Source: Deltaproteobacteria bacterium (lineage in GTDB: Bacteria > Myxococcota_A > UBA9160 > SMWR01). From it: a stretch of DNA of 12,599 bases. The notes under the pieces are model-generated. The model was not told where the DNA came from, did not search any database, and saw only the letters and a list, made by a program, of their open reading frames with translations. Numbering within the stretch: position 1 is the first letter of the stretch; each line of letters starts with the position of its first letter. The position numbers and the translations under genes were made by a program. The DNA lies in NCBI GenBank assembly GCA_019313605.1, contig JAFDAW010000092.1:1-12599 (forward strand), written 5' to 3'. Positions 1-8,511 of this stretch are shown one piece after another.

Positions 1-83
1 GGCCTCGGCTGTATTTCGAGGTCCGCCACGGGCGCGAACCCCAGGATCCCCGCAAGTGGCTCCACCTTCGGGACACGGGGTAG
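1..83 (+). CDS. M23/LytM-family peptidase, EnvC-like (C-terminal tail only)
   Basis: Only the last 26 codons are in the window. Reading from position 3 gives PRLYFEVRHGREPQDPRKWL followed by six residues and a TAG at 81-83. The pattern LYFEVR-x-G-x-P-x-DP-x-x-WL is the characteristic end of LytM/M23 domains in EnvC- and NlpD-type murein hydrolase activators, where it forms the last strand of the fold. The catalytic zinc ligands lie upstream, outside the window, so activity cannot be judged; EnvC-type members are often catalytically dead activators of amidases. An envC-like gene directly before a ctpA-type protease is a familiar arrangement in proteobacteria, which supports the call. Family is fairly sure; the exact subfamily is inference. 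Confidence 0.72.
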   Translation, partial: PRLYFEVRHGREPQDPRKWLHLRDTG

Positions 84-231
84 ACTGTCGGTCACGAGAT
101 GGATGGGGGGGCATGCCTACATCGCCCCCAGCGCGCCCCCGTCGCCATCTCTTTGCCGCGTTCGCAAGAGCGAGCCGCGACGCGCAACAGCAGTGGTCGT
201 GAAGCGCAACAACGGGGAAGGGTGGGCGGAA

Positions 232-1671
232 ATGGAATCGAGATCCATGCGACGACTCAGGGTTCGCTTTCTACTGACTTTTCTCGCGGGTGTGATCGCC
301 GCCGGTGTGGTGCCGATCCTCACCAGCAACGTGAGCCACTCCAAGGCCTCGCGTTACGACGATCTCAGCCTCTTCACCAACGTGTTGACGCTGGTTCGTG
401 GCAACTACGTCGAGCCGATCGAGGACAGCGAGCTGATCCGCGGTGCCGTTCGCGGGATGCTCGAACAACTCGACCCGCATTCGAGCTTCCTCGATGTCGA
501 GGCCTACGAAGAGATGCAGGTCGACACGAAGGGCGAATTTCACGGGCTCGGAATCGAGATCTCGAAGCAAAAGGATGGCTTTATCGAGGTGATCTCGCCG
601 ATCGAGGGCACGCCCGCGGACAAGGCCGGCATCCAGGCACGCGATCTGATCGTGAAGATCTGCCCGACCGAGGTTCCGGAAGAATGGGAAGAGGACTGCC
701 GGCCGACCAAGGACATGACGCTCTTCGAGGCGGTTTCGCTGATGCGCGGCAAGCGCGGCACGGAAATCACGATCAACATCTATCGCGAAGGTTTCAGCGA
801 GCCCCAGCCCTTCAAGGTGGTTCGCGACGTGGTCAAGGTCGTTTCCGTGAGCGGCGAGCTGCTCGAGCCGGGTTACGGATACGTTCGGGTCCGCGCGTTC
901 CAGGAGAGCAGTGTCGACGAGCTCGAGGTCGCCCTCGCTGAAATTCACGCCGAAGCCGAAGCGCCGCTCGAAGGGCTCGTACTCGACCTGCGCGACAATC
1001 CCGGCGGACTGCTCGACCAGGCGGTGCGGATTGCGGATCTCTGGTTGTCCGATGGCCTGATCGTCTACACGAAGGGAAGGCGCGAGAACCAGCGCCAGGA
1101 TTTCCTCGCCCACGGCGAAGCGACAGAGCCCGATTATCCGATTGCGGTGCTCGTCAACGGCGGCTCCGCGAGCGCGTCGGAGATCGTTGCGGGCGCGCTC
1201 CAGGATCAGCGGCGCGCGTTGATCGTCGGTCAGGATACCTTCGGCAAGGGTTCCGTTCAGACCGTCTTTCCGCTCGAGGGCGATCACGGTTTGCGCCTGA
1301 CCACGGCTCTCTACTACACGCCGGCGGGTCGGTCGATTCAGGAAGTCGGAATCACACCCGACATCGAGGTCGCGCGGGTCGACGAGTTTGCGCCCGGGAA
1401 ACAGCGCCGGCGCATGCGCGAGGCCGATCTCGAAGGGCACTTCACCCAGGGCGACGCCGACCCGGATGCGGCCGCGCAGTCCAAGGATGAAAAAGCCGAA
1501 GATGACGAGGTCGCGGATGAAGATTTGGAAGCGGCGGCGGACGAGACCGCCGACCACCAGCTCGACCGCGCCATCGAGGTGTTGAAGAGCTGGACCTACT
1601 TCGAGAATTTGCGCAACAAGGATGAGCCGACGCCCTCGCTCCAGGCCAGGGCGCCCGAGACGACTCCCTGA
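232..1671 (+). CDS. ctpA: S41 family C-terminal processing protease (CtpA/Prc type)
   Basis: Periplasmic serine protease of 479 residues that trims or degrades proteins from their C-termini. An N-terminal hydrophobic segment (about residues 12-32) after a basic MRRLRVR stretch is a signal anchor. A PDZ domain follows (about 100-200, starting near FHGLGIEI), then the S41 core with the Ser/Lys dyad: S314 in GGSASASEI and K339 in FGKGS. The 25-residue spacing equals that of E. coli Prc S430/K455. Residues around 415-460 form a very acidic linker, followed by a helical tail. The frame stays open upstream to ATG 103, but the extra residues are arginine/proline-rich and unlike a signal. ATG 232 follows a GGGGAAGGG stretch and puts the basic/hydrophobic anchor at the N-terminus; ATG 247 is an alternative. 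The PDZ holds an unusual insertion with the protein's only two cysteines (C144, C156). Bases 84-231 show no other gene. Confidence 0.93.
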   Translation: MESRSMRRLRVRFLLTFLAGVIAAGVVPILTSNVSHSKASRYDDLSLFTNVLTLVRGNYVEPIEDSELIRGAVRGMLEQLDPHSSFLDVEAYEEMQVDTKGEFHGLGIEISKQKDGFIEVISPIEGTPADKAGIQARDLIVKICPTEVPEEWEEDCRPTKDMTLFEAVSLMRGKRGTEITINIYREGFSEPQPFKVVRDVVKVVSVSGELLEPGYGYVRVRAFQESSVDELEVALAEIHAEAEAPLEGLVLDLRDNPGGLLDQAVRIADLWLSDGLIVYTKGRRENQRQDFLAHGEATEPDYPIAVLVNGGSASASEIVAGALQDQRRALIVGQDTFGKGSVQTVFPLEGDHGLRLTTALYYTPAGRSIQEVGITPDIEVARVDEFAPGKQRRRMREADLEGHFTQGDADPDAAAQSKDEKAEDDEVADEDLEAAADETADHQLDRAIEVLKSWTYFENLRNKDEPTPSLQARAPETTP

Positions 1672-1716
1672 AGTCGCGCGTCCGCTCGAGGGTGCTGCGA
1701 CCGTGCGATCCGCGCG

Positions 1717-2958
1717 ATGAGTGAGTCCGAAAGCGCGGGGCCCCATATCTATTCGGTCGGCGAGGTGCTGGCCGGCCTGCGCGCGCTGCTCGAAGAGCGC
1801 ATCGGGCGGGTGTGGGTCGTCGGCGAGCTGAGCAATCTCCACCGGGCGCGCTCGGGACATCTCTACTTCACCCTCAAGGACGACTCGGGTCAGTTGCGCG
1901 CCGCGCTGTTTCGGAGCGCGGCGCGGCGCCTCGCGTTCGAGCCCGAGGACGGGCTCGAAGTGCTCGTCTACGGCGATCTCTCCGTCTACGAACCGCGCGG
2001 AGATCTCCAACTCATCGTCCGACAACTCGAACCGCGCGGCCTGGGTGCGCTGCAGCTCGCCTTCGAGCAGTTGCGCGCGCGACTCGAAGCGGAAGGGCTC
2101 TTCGATCCGGACCGCAAGCGCCCACTGCCCGCGCGACCGTCTCGGATCGGTGTGGTGACGTCGCCCACGGGTGCGGCGATCCGCGATGTTCTGGAGGTCA
2201 CCGGCCGACGCTACCCGGCGGCCTCGATCCTGATCGCCGCGACGCGGGTGCAGGGCGTCGGGGCTGAAGACGAGATCGTCGAGGCGATCGACAGTCTTTC
2301 CGCGCAGCCGGATATCGACCTGATCCTGCTGGTGCGCGGCGGCGGATCGCTCGAAGACCTGCAGGCGTTCAACAGCGAGGTGGTAGCGCGTGCGATCGTT
2401 CGCTCGATGGTGCCCCTCGTCTCTGGCGTCGGCCACGAAGTCGATGTCACGATCGCGGACCTGGCCGCGGATGCCCGCGCCGCCACACCATCGGTCGCGG
2501 CCGAGATGGCGGTGCCCGACGCTGCGGATCTCCGGCGTCACCTCGCGCGCGATTGGCGGCGGCTGCTGCTCGCGCTGCGCGGGGTTTACGAGCGCAGCGC
2601 GCAGAGCTTCGAGCGCGAGCGCGACGCGCTCCAGATGCTGGCGCCTTCGGCGCGACTGGCCGTCCAGCGCGCGCGGCTCGGGGCGGCGATTCACGCACTC
2701 GTGCGCGTGGGTGCTGCGCCCGCGGAGCGCGGCCGCGCTCGGCTCGCGGAACTCGCGGGCCGACTCGACTCGCTCTCTCCGCTCGGGGTGCTCGATCGCG
2801 GCTACGCGCTGGTGCGTCGAGCGCGCGACGGCGCAATCCCGCGAACCGTCGACCAGCTCGAGCGCGGCGAGCAGCTCTCCATCCGCCTCGCCGAGGCCCA
2901 GCTCGAGGCCGTCGTCGAGTCGATCGCGGCGCTGCCGAGGCCCGAAAAGCCGCTTTGA
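1717..2958 (+). CDS. xseA: Exodeoxyribonuclease VII large subunit
   Basis: Catalytic subunit of exonuclease VII, a cytoplasmic nuclease that degrades single-stranded DNA from both ends into oligonucleotides with its XseB partners. The protein has 413 residues (E. coli 456). The N-terminal OB-fold begins at YSVGEVLAGL and includes VWVVGELSNL and GHLYFTLKDD. The nuclease core follows, with PSRIGVVTSPTGAAIRDVL, LLVRGGGSLEDLQAFN and SGVGHEVDVTIADLAAD. The conserved residues D157, R207, H240 and D243 match E. coli D155, R205, H238 and D241 with a constant offset of two. The C-terminal half is the Arg/Ala-rich helical region that carries XseB, somewhat shorter than in E. coli. The ATG at 1717 lies 45 bases after ctpA and places the OB-fold at the usual distance; there is no clear Shine-Dalgarno sequence. 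The gene leads the xse-isp-dxs-tlyA cluster. Confidence 0.97.
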   Translation: MSESESAGPHIYSVGEVLAGLRALLEERIGRVWVVGELSNLHRARSGHLYFTLKDDSGQLRAALFRSAARRLAFEPEDGLEVLVYGDLSVYEPRGDLQLIVRQLEPRGLGALQLAFEQLRARLEAEGLFDPDRKRPLPARPSRIGVVTSPTGAAIRDVLEVTGRRYPAASILIAATRVQGVGAEDEIVEAIDSLSAQPDIDLILLVRGGGSLEDLQAFNSEVVARAIVRSMVPLVSGVGHEVDVTIADLAADARAATPSVAAEMAVPDAADLRRHLARDWRRLLLALRGVYERSAQSFERERDALQMLAPSARLAVQRARLGAAIHALVRVGAAPAERGRARLAELAGRLDSLSPLGVLDRGYALVRRARDGAIPRTVDQLERGEQLSIRLAEAQLEAVVESIAALPRPEKPL

Positions 2959-2984
2959 AGTCGCGGGGTTCGGGGCGTCCGCCG

Positions 2985-3013
2985 TTGACGCTGAAGGGGC
3001 CCGCAGATAGCAT
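2985..3013 (+). promoter_or_regulatory. Possible sigma70 promoter directly before xseB
   Basis: TTGACG (2985-2990), 17 bases, then TAGCAT (3008-3013), matching the consensus at 5/6 and 4/6 positions with ideal spacing. Transcription would start around 3020, one to three bases before the xseB ATG at 3022. That would give an almost leaderless message, which fits the lack of a Shine-Dalgarno sequence there. In a GC-rich genome such matches are uncommon but one can arise by chance, so this is tentative. Confidence 0.3.
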
Positions 3014-3021
3014 CAGCCCGA

Positions 3022-3311
3022 ATGACGAAACGTCGCAAATCAAGCGGCGCCCCCCAAAAATCCCCCGACGCCGAAGCTTCCGACGGGACTACCTTTGAGG
3101 AGGCACTGCAGCGCCTGGAGGCGATCGTGGATCGCCTCGAAGAGGGCGACCTCGAACTCGAGGCGGCACTCGCCACGTTCGAGGACGGTGTGAATCTCAC
3201 GCGGCGCTGCGCGGGCCAACTCGAGGATGCGGAGAGGCGGATCGAAGTGCTCGTGCGCGAGGGCGAAAAGTGGATTGCGCGCCCGTTCGCGGAATCTGAG
3301 GAGTCGGAATA

Positions 3312-3312
<1 letters not shown>
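3022..3312 (+). CDS. xseB: Exodeoxyribonuclease VII small subunit
   Basis: Small helical subunit that binds the C-terminal helices of XseA. The protein has 96 residues, slightly longer than the usual 75-85 because of a basic N-terminal extension (about residues 1-22, rich in Lys, Ser and Pro). The family signature is clear: TFEEALQRLEAIVDRLEEGD followed by LELEAALATFEDGVNL and a C-terminal amphipathic helix ending near EGEKWIAR. The gene sits 63 bases after xseA, and its stop TAG shares one base with the GTG start of the next gene. No Shine-Dalgarno sequence precedes the ATG. An internal start near the core domain is possible, but the ATG at 3022 is the only one upstream of it. Confidence 0.95.
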
Positions 3313-4150
<838 letters not shown>

Positions 4151-4154
<4 letters not shown>

Positions 4155-6064
4155 GCGACACCACGCTGCTGGAAGGAATTCAGGAGCCGGCTGACCTCCG
4201 GAAGTTACCCAAAGAACAAGTCGAGCAGGTCGCGGGAGAGATCCGCAACGAAATCATCGATCGTGTTTCGCGCACCGGCGGGCACCTGGCCTCGAGCCTC
4301 GGTGCCGTCGAACTGCTGACCGCGATCCACTACGTATTCGATACGCCGAGCGACCGCCTCGTGCTCGACGTGGGTCACCAGGGCTATCCACACAAGATGT
4401 TGACCGGCCGCCGCGAGAAATTCGATCGCATCGGCAAGGCCGACGGGATCGCGAAGTTTCTGCGCCGCTCAGAATCCGACTGCGACGCGTTCGGCGCGGG
4501 CCACGCGGGCACATCGATCTCGGCTGCGCTCGGGATGGCGCGCGCGATGGAACACCAGGGGCGCGACAATTGTGCGATTGCGTTCATCGGTGACGGTGGG
4601 ATGACGGCCGGGATGGCGTTCGAGGCGCTCAATCACTCCGGACATCTCCAACAGAAGAACCTCGTGGTCGTGCTCAACGACAACGAGATGTCGATCTCGC
4701 CCAATGTGGGCGCGATGTCGTCCTATCTGTCGCGGAAACTCTCGAACCCGCTCGCGCGCCGGATGAAGGGTTTTGCGAAGGAGTTCCTGACCGCGCTGCC
4801 GGGCGACATGCTCCACTGGGCGCAGAAGGCCGAGGAGTCGCTCAAGGTCTTCTTCTCGCCGGGGCTGCTCTTCGAGGCGCTCAACTTCAAGTACGTCGGG
4901 CCGATCCAGGGTCATCGTATGGAGGTCGTGCTCGAGACCTTCGAGAACGTGAAGCAGATGCTCGCCAACGGAGAGGGTCCCGTTCTCGTGCACGCGATCA
5001 CCTCCAAGGGGTACGGTTACGAACCCGCGCAACAGGATCCCTTCAAGTACCACGGCGTCGGTGCGTTCGAAGTCGAGTCGGGTCGCCTCCATCCGAGCAA
5101 ACCCGGGCCGCCGAAGTATCAGAACGTATTTGCGGATGCGCTGATCTCGCTGGCCGAAGACGACGAGCGCATCATCGGAATCACCGCGGCGATGGCGGAC
5201 GGAACCGGCCTCGATCGCTTCGCCGAGGCCTACCCCGATCGCTTCTACGACGTCGGCATCGCCGAGCAGCACGCCGTGACGTTTGCGGCTGGCCTCGCGG
5301 CGGAGGGAATGAAGCCGGTGGCGGCGATCTACTCGACGTTCCTGCAGCGCGCCTACGACCAGGTGGTGCACGACGTCTGCTTGCAGAATCTCGACGTGAC
5401 GCTGGTGCTGGATCGCGCGGGCATCGTCGGTGCCGACGGTGCGACCCATCAGGGTTTTTACGACATCGCCTACCTGCGCTCGCTGCCCAACATCGCGATC
5501 ATGGCCCCGAAGGACGAGAACGAGCTGCAACACATGTTGCAGACGGCAGTCGAGTTTCCCGGCCCGTCCGCGATCCGCTTTCCGCGAGGATCGGGTCTCG
5601 GCGTCTCGCTCGACCCCGACATCAAGGCAATTCCGCTCGGCGAAGCCGAACTGCTGCGCGACGGTGACGACGCCGCCGTGTTGGTGTTCGGGACGCTCGC
5701 CAACGAGGCACTCGAGGCCGCTGCAGAACTCGCCTCCGAGGGCATCTCGGTCGCGGTCCTCAACGCGCGTTATGTGAAGCCGTTGGATCGCGAGCGGATT
5801 GTGCGCCTGGCGCGACAGTGTCGCGCCATGGTGACGGTCGAGGAGGCGATCCTGGCTGGCGGGTTTGGCGCGGCCGTCCTCGAAGCTCTGGCCGAAGAGG
5901 GCGTGAGCACGCCGACGCGTTGCCTCGGCATCCCGGACCGGCTGATCGAGCATGGCGATCCGAAGGAAATCCGCCGCGAAATCGACCTCGATCGAGAGGG
6001 CATCGTCAAGGCGGTGAAATCCTTGCTGGCCGCCGACGGGGACCAGACTCCGTCCTCGGAATGA
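4151..6064 (+). CDS. dxs: 1-deoxy-D-xylulose-5-phosphate synthase
   Basis: Thiamine diphosphate enzyme that joins pyruvate and glyceraldehyde 3-phosphate to give DXP, the entry and main control point of the MEP isoprenoid pathway. It works in the cytoplasm as a dimer. Full length at 637 residues. N-terminal domain: GGHLASSLG with H45, LDVGHQGYPHK, and the ThDP/Mg site from GDGG (147-150) to N176-D-N, followed by EMSISPNVGAMS. Middle domain: GIAEQHAVTFAAGLA with E372 as the residue that activates the cofactor, then DRAGIVGADGATHQG. The C-terminal transketolase domain ends near LGIPDRLIEHG. ATG 4151 overlaps the ispA stop (ATGA) and follows GGAGG (4141-4145) at 5-base spacing. Its own TGA overlaps the tlyA start in the same way. 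Coupling to ispA places both ends of short-chain isoprenoid synthesis in one transcript. Confidence 0.98.
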
Positions 6065-6816
6065 CGCGAGGCAGTCGTCAGCGGCTCGACGAGCGCATGC
6101 TGGCCGACGGTCTTACGGAGAGCCGCAGTCGCGCCCAATCGCTGATCCGGGCCGGCCGCGTGCTGGTCGACGACACGCCCGTCGACAAACCCGGGACGGC
6201 CATTCGCTCCGAGGCGAGGGTTCGGGTCCGCGGCGAGGATCGGCGCTTCGTTTCGCGCGGCGGTGAGAAGCTCGCGGGAGCGCTCGAAGATCTGGGCGTC
6301 GACCCGACCGACCGCATTTGCCTCGACATCGGAGCGTCCACGGGCGGATTTACCGACTGCCTACTTCAGCGCGGCGCCAAACACGTATTTGCGCTGGACG
6401 TCGGTTACGGGCAGCTCGACGCCCGCCTGCGCGAAGAAGCGCGCGTGACCGTGATGGAGCGGACCAACGCGCGGCACCTCGAGGCGGCTGCGTTCGACCC
6501 GCGGCCCGACTTCATCTCGATCGACGTCTCCTTCATTTCGGTGCGCCTGCTGTTGCCGACCCTCGCCGAGCAGCTCCCGACCGCCGAGCTACTCATCATG
6601 GTGAAACCGCAGTTCGAGGTCGGTCGCGAGCAGGTCGGGAAGGGCGGTGTGGTACGAGATCCCGAGCTGCGCGCCGCTGCCGTGGCCGGGGTGAAGCAAC
6701 GCGCAGCAGAGTTGGGCTGGACGGCCACGGGTGAAGCGGAGAGCCGCCTCGCAGGCCCCAAGGGGAACCGCGAGGTCTTCGTTCGGTTCGCCCCGCGTCT
6801 GGCCGATACTGCATAG
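6061..6816 (+). CDS. tlyA: TlyA family rRNA (cytidine-2'-O)-methyltransferase
   Basis: A 251-residue protein with an N-terminal S4 RNA-binding domain (about residues 8-65, RLDERMLADGLTESRSRAQ onward) and a C-terminal Rossmann FtsJ-type methyltransferase. The SAM site is LDIGASTGGFTDCLL, followed by ALDVGYGQL, FISIDVSFIS and LLIMVKPQFEVG. The catalytic Lys-Asp-Lys-Glu type residues sit in SRGGEKL, the GAS/DIG region and MVKPQFE. Characterised homologues methylate 16S C1409 and/or 23S C1920, which affects sensitivity to capreomycin-type antibiotics; older databases call them hemolysin A. The frame is open upstream inside dxs, but ATG 6061 overlaps the dxs TGA and puts the S4 domain at the N-terminus, so it is the start. 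It is the last gene of the coupled cluster; the next one has its own promoter. Confidence 0.94.
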   Translation: MTRGSRQRLDERMLADGLTESRSRAQSLIRAGRVLVDDTPVDKPGTAIRSEARVRVRGEDRRFVSRGGEKLAGALEDLGVDPTDRICLDIGASTGGFTDCLLQRGAKHVFALDVGYGQLDARLREEARVTVMERTNARHLEAAAFDPRPDFISIDVSFISVRLLLPTLAEQLPTAELLIMVKPQFEVGREQVGKGGVVRDPELRAAAVAGVKQRAAELGWTATGEAESRLAGPKGNREVFVRFAPRLADTA

Positions 6817-6831
6817 GTGCACAGCGCTGCG

Positions 6832-6859
6832 TTGACTTTCGGTAAGGCGATCTTATCCT
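6832..6859 (+). promoter_or_regulatory. Sigma70-type promoter for the Fe-S assembly genes
   Basis: TTGACT (6832-6837), a 16-base spacer and TATCCT (6854-6859) form a good vegetative promoter in the 101-base gap after tlyA. The expected start near 6866 would give a leader of about 50 bases before the ATG at 6918. The region is clearly AT-richer than the surrounding coding DNA. I see no IscR-type palindrome. Confidence 0.55.
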
Positions 6860-6883
6860 TTCCAACTCGCAGGTTTGACTTTC
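6832..6883 (+). repeat. Direct repeat TTGACTTTC flanking the promoter
   Basis: The 9-base word TTGACTTTC occurs at 6832-6840, where it includes the -35 box, and again at 6875-6883 in the predicted leader. The start-to-start distance is 43 bases, about four helical turns. Only the first copy has a fitting -10 box. It could be a paired regulator site or a duplicated -35 relic; function unknown. Confidence 0.4.
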
Positions 6884-6917
6884 CCATTCATCAATCTGGG
6901 CAGCAGGAGCGACATTT

Positions 6918-7250
6918 ATGGCCGTAATCGAAGTCACCGACGCCGCTGCAGCGCGGGTTCGGGAGCTGCTCGAAAAAGACGACAAGCTCGCGACCCACAG
7001 CCTTCGGATGAAGGTGGTCGGCGGTGGCTGCTCGGGCTTGCGCTACGAACTGGCCTTCGATGATCGCCTGAACGAGACCGATACCGTGATCGAAGCGCAC
7101 GACGTGAAGATCGTGGTCGATGAGAAGAGCGCGCTCTACCTGATGGGGACCACGCTCGACTTCGTCGATACCCTCAACGAAACGGGATTCAAGATGGGCA
7201 ATCCCAACGCCTCGACGACCTGCGGCTGCGGAGAGTCGTTCGCGGCCTGA
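6918..7250 (+). CDS. A-type iron-sulfur cluster carrier (IscA/ErpA family)
   Basis: Carries assembled Fe-S clusters from the scaffold to target apoproteins in the cytoplasm. Length is 110 residues (E. coli IscA 107). The three conserved cluster ligands are C38 in GGGCSGLRY and C102/C104 in TTCGCGESF, matching E. coli IscA C35, C99 and C101 with a constant offset of three. The family motif NPNAS-TTCGCG is intact. ATG 6918 follows AGGAG (6905-6909) at 8-base spacing. A promoter lies just upstream and the cysteine desulfurase follows after 15 bases, so the two are probably cotranscribed. No IscU scaffold or IscR regulator is in the window. IscA, ErpA and SufA cannot be told apart safely from sequence, so no symbol is given. 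Confidence 0.93.
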   Translation: MAVIEVTDAAAARVRELLEKDDKLATHSLRMKVVGGGCSGLRYELAFDDRLNETDTVIEAHDVKIVVDEKSALYLMGTTLDFVDTLNETGFKMGNPNASTTCGCGESFAA

Positions 7251-7265
7251 CGAGGGTCGCCCCCC

Positions 7266-8423
7266 TTGGCCTTGAAACTCCCGATCTACCTCGACCACCA
7301 CGCGACGACTCCCGTCGATCCTCGTGTCGTCGACGCGATGGCGCCCTACTGGAGCGACGATTTCGGTAACGCTTCGAGCGCGGGCCACGTCTTCGGATGG
7401 CGCGCCGAGGAGGCCGTGGCGATCGCCCGCGAGCGCCTGGCGTCGGCAATCGGCGCGTCGGACCCGTCGGAGATCGTCTTTACCAGTGGCACCACCGAGA
7501 GTGACAACCTCGCGCTGATCGGCCTCGCGCGCGCCCAGCGCGGACGCCGCGACCACCTGATTGCGAGCGCCATCGAGCACCCCGCGGTGCTCGACGCCTG
7601 CCGATTCCTGGCGGGCGAGGGTTTTTCGCTGACGATTCTACCCGTCGACGGCGACGGGCTCGTCGATCCCGCAGCGGTCGAAGCCGCGCTGACCGATCGG
7701 ACGCTCGTGGTTTCGGTGATGGCTGCGAACAGCGAGATCGGAACCCTCCAGCCGATCGAAGAGATCTGCCGGATCTGCCGTGAGCGCGATGTCCTCTTTC
7801 ACACCGACGCCGCGCAGGCCGTCGGCAAGATTCCCGTCGACGTGCAGCGCTGGGGGGTCGATCTGCTCTCGATGTGCGCTCACAAGCTCTACGGCCCCAA
7901 GGGCATCGGCGCGCTCTACATCCGCAAGCGACGGCCGCGGATCGCGCTGCAGCCGCTCTTGCACGGGGGTGGCCACGAGGGGGGCGTTCGCTCGGGCACG
8001 CTGCCGGTTCCGCTCATCGTCGGCTTCGCGCGCGCGGTGGAACTCTGCCTCGCCGACCTCGATGCCGAGGCCGCCCGATTGACGGCGCTGCGCGAGGCGC
8101 TCTGGGAGCGGCTCTCGGGCGCCCTAGAGGGGGTCGCGTGCAACGGCTCGCGCGCGCGCCGCCTGCCCGGCAACCTGAACGTCTCGTTTGCGGGTGTGAA
8201 CGCCGAGCAGCTGCTCGTCGCGTTGTCTGATGTGGCCCTTTCGACCGGCTCGGCGTGTGCGTCCGGCAGCGGCGAGCCGAGCCACGTGCTCCAGGCCCTC
8301 GGCCTCTCAGAGGCGGTCGCTCGATCCTCGCTGCGCTTCGGGATCGGGCGCTCCAACGACGCCGAAGAGATCGAGTGGGTGGCGGGGCGGCTCGTGGAGG
8401 CGGTCGTTGCGCTCCGCGGATGA
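7266..8423 (+). CDS. Cysteine desulfurase (NifS/IscS class)
   Basis: Pyridoxal-phosphate enzyme that takes sulfur from L-cysteine, leaving alanine, and holds it as a persulfide for Fe-S cluster and thiocofactor synthesis. Length is 385 residues, typical for group I. Evidence: IYLDHHATTPVDPRV at the N-terminus, FTSGTTESDNLA, HTDAAQAVGKIPVD, the PLP-binding lysine K207 in SMCAHKLYGPKG, GGGHEGGVRSGT, and the sulfur-accepting cysteine C331 in STGSACASGSGEPSHVL. The start is TTG 7266, with GAGG at 7252-7255 ten bases upstream; it places the N-terminus a few residues before the conserved LDHHAT. A second TTG at 7272 is also possible. Preceded closely by the A-type carrier, it forms a two-gene Fe-S unit. 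Whether it is NifS- or IscS-like cannot be decided here. Confidence 0.95.
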   Translation: MALKLPIYLDHHATTPVDPRVVDAMAPYWSDDFGNASSAGHVFGWRAEEAVAIARERLASAIGASDPSEIVFTSGTTESDNLALIGLARAQRGRRDHLIASAIEHPAVLDACRFLAGEGFSLTILPVDGDGLVDPAAVEAALTDRTLVVSVMAANSEIGTLQPIEEICRICRERDVLFHTDAAQAVGKIPVDVQRWGVDLLSMCAHKLYGPKGIGALYIRKRRPRIALQPLLHGGGHEGGVRSGTLPVPLIVGFARAVELCLADLDAEAARLTALREALWERLSGALEGVACNGSRARRLPGNLNVSFAGVNAEQLLVALSDVALSTGSACASGSGEPSHVLQALGLSEAVARSSLRFGIGRSNDAEEIEWVAGRLVEAVVALRG

Positions 8424-8441
8424 GAGGGCTCCTGAGCCCTC
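8424..8441 (+). repeat. Short inverted repeat after the desulfurase stop; weak terminator candidate
   Basis: GAGGGCT and AGCCCTC form a perfect 7-bp stem around the loop CCTG, starting on the base after the TGA. There is no run of T afterwards, so a classical intrinsic terminator is not supported. It may act as a weak terminator or a 3' stabilising hairpin. Confidence 0.35.
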
Positions 8442-8511
8442 AGCGACCGGCAATTCCGATCCCCGGATATTTGGCAGCCGCGCTACCTTCTCGCCGATCG
8501 AATCGACACTC

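Noticed and set aside
104..130. G-run and C-run near 105-129 as a possible hairpin or G-quadruplex upstream of ctpA
   Set aside because: There is only one G-run, so no quadruplex, and the stem would be six pairs over a 15-base loop; no support as a regulator or terminator.
103..231. N-terminal extension of ctpA to ATG 103
   Set aside because: The extra 43 residues are Pro/Arg-rich, would bury the signal anchor and have no family counterpart; ATG 232 is better placed.
271..2694. 807-codon open frame on the minus strand opposite ctpA and xseA
   Set aside because: It is Arg/Asp/Leu/Gly-rich without any recognisable domain and lies entirely opposite two well-supported genes. Such frames arise in GC-rich DNA because the third-position bias suppresses stops on the opposite strand.
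1669..2965. Identical TGAAGTCGCG at the stop codons of ctpA (1669-1678) and xseA (2956-2965)
   Set aside because: Ten bases that include a stop codon in GC-rich sequence; no hairpin or further similarity, so most likely chance.
4469..5953. 494-codon minus-strand frame opposite dxs
   Set aside because: It spans the conserved dxs domains exactly, has no recognisable motif and has a composition typical of an antisense shadow.
5818..6060. Extension of tlyA into dxs
   Set aside because: The extra 81 residues are an out-of-frame reading of the dxs C-terminus; ATG 6061 with an ATGA overlap restores the normal S4-first protein.
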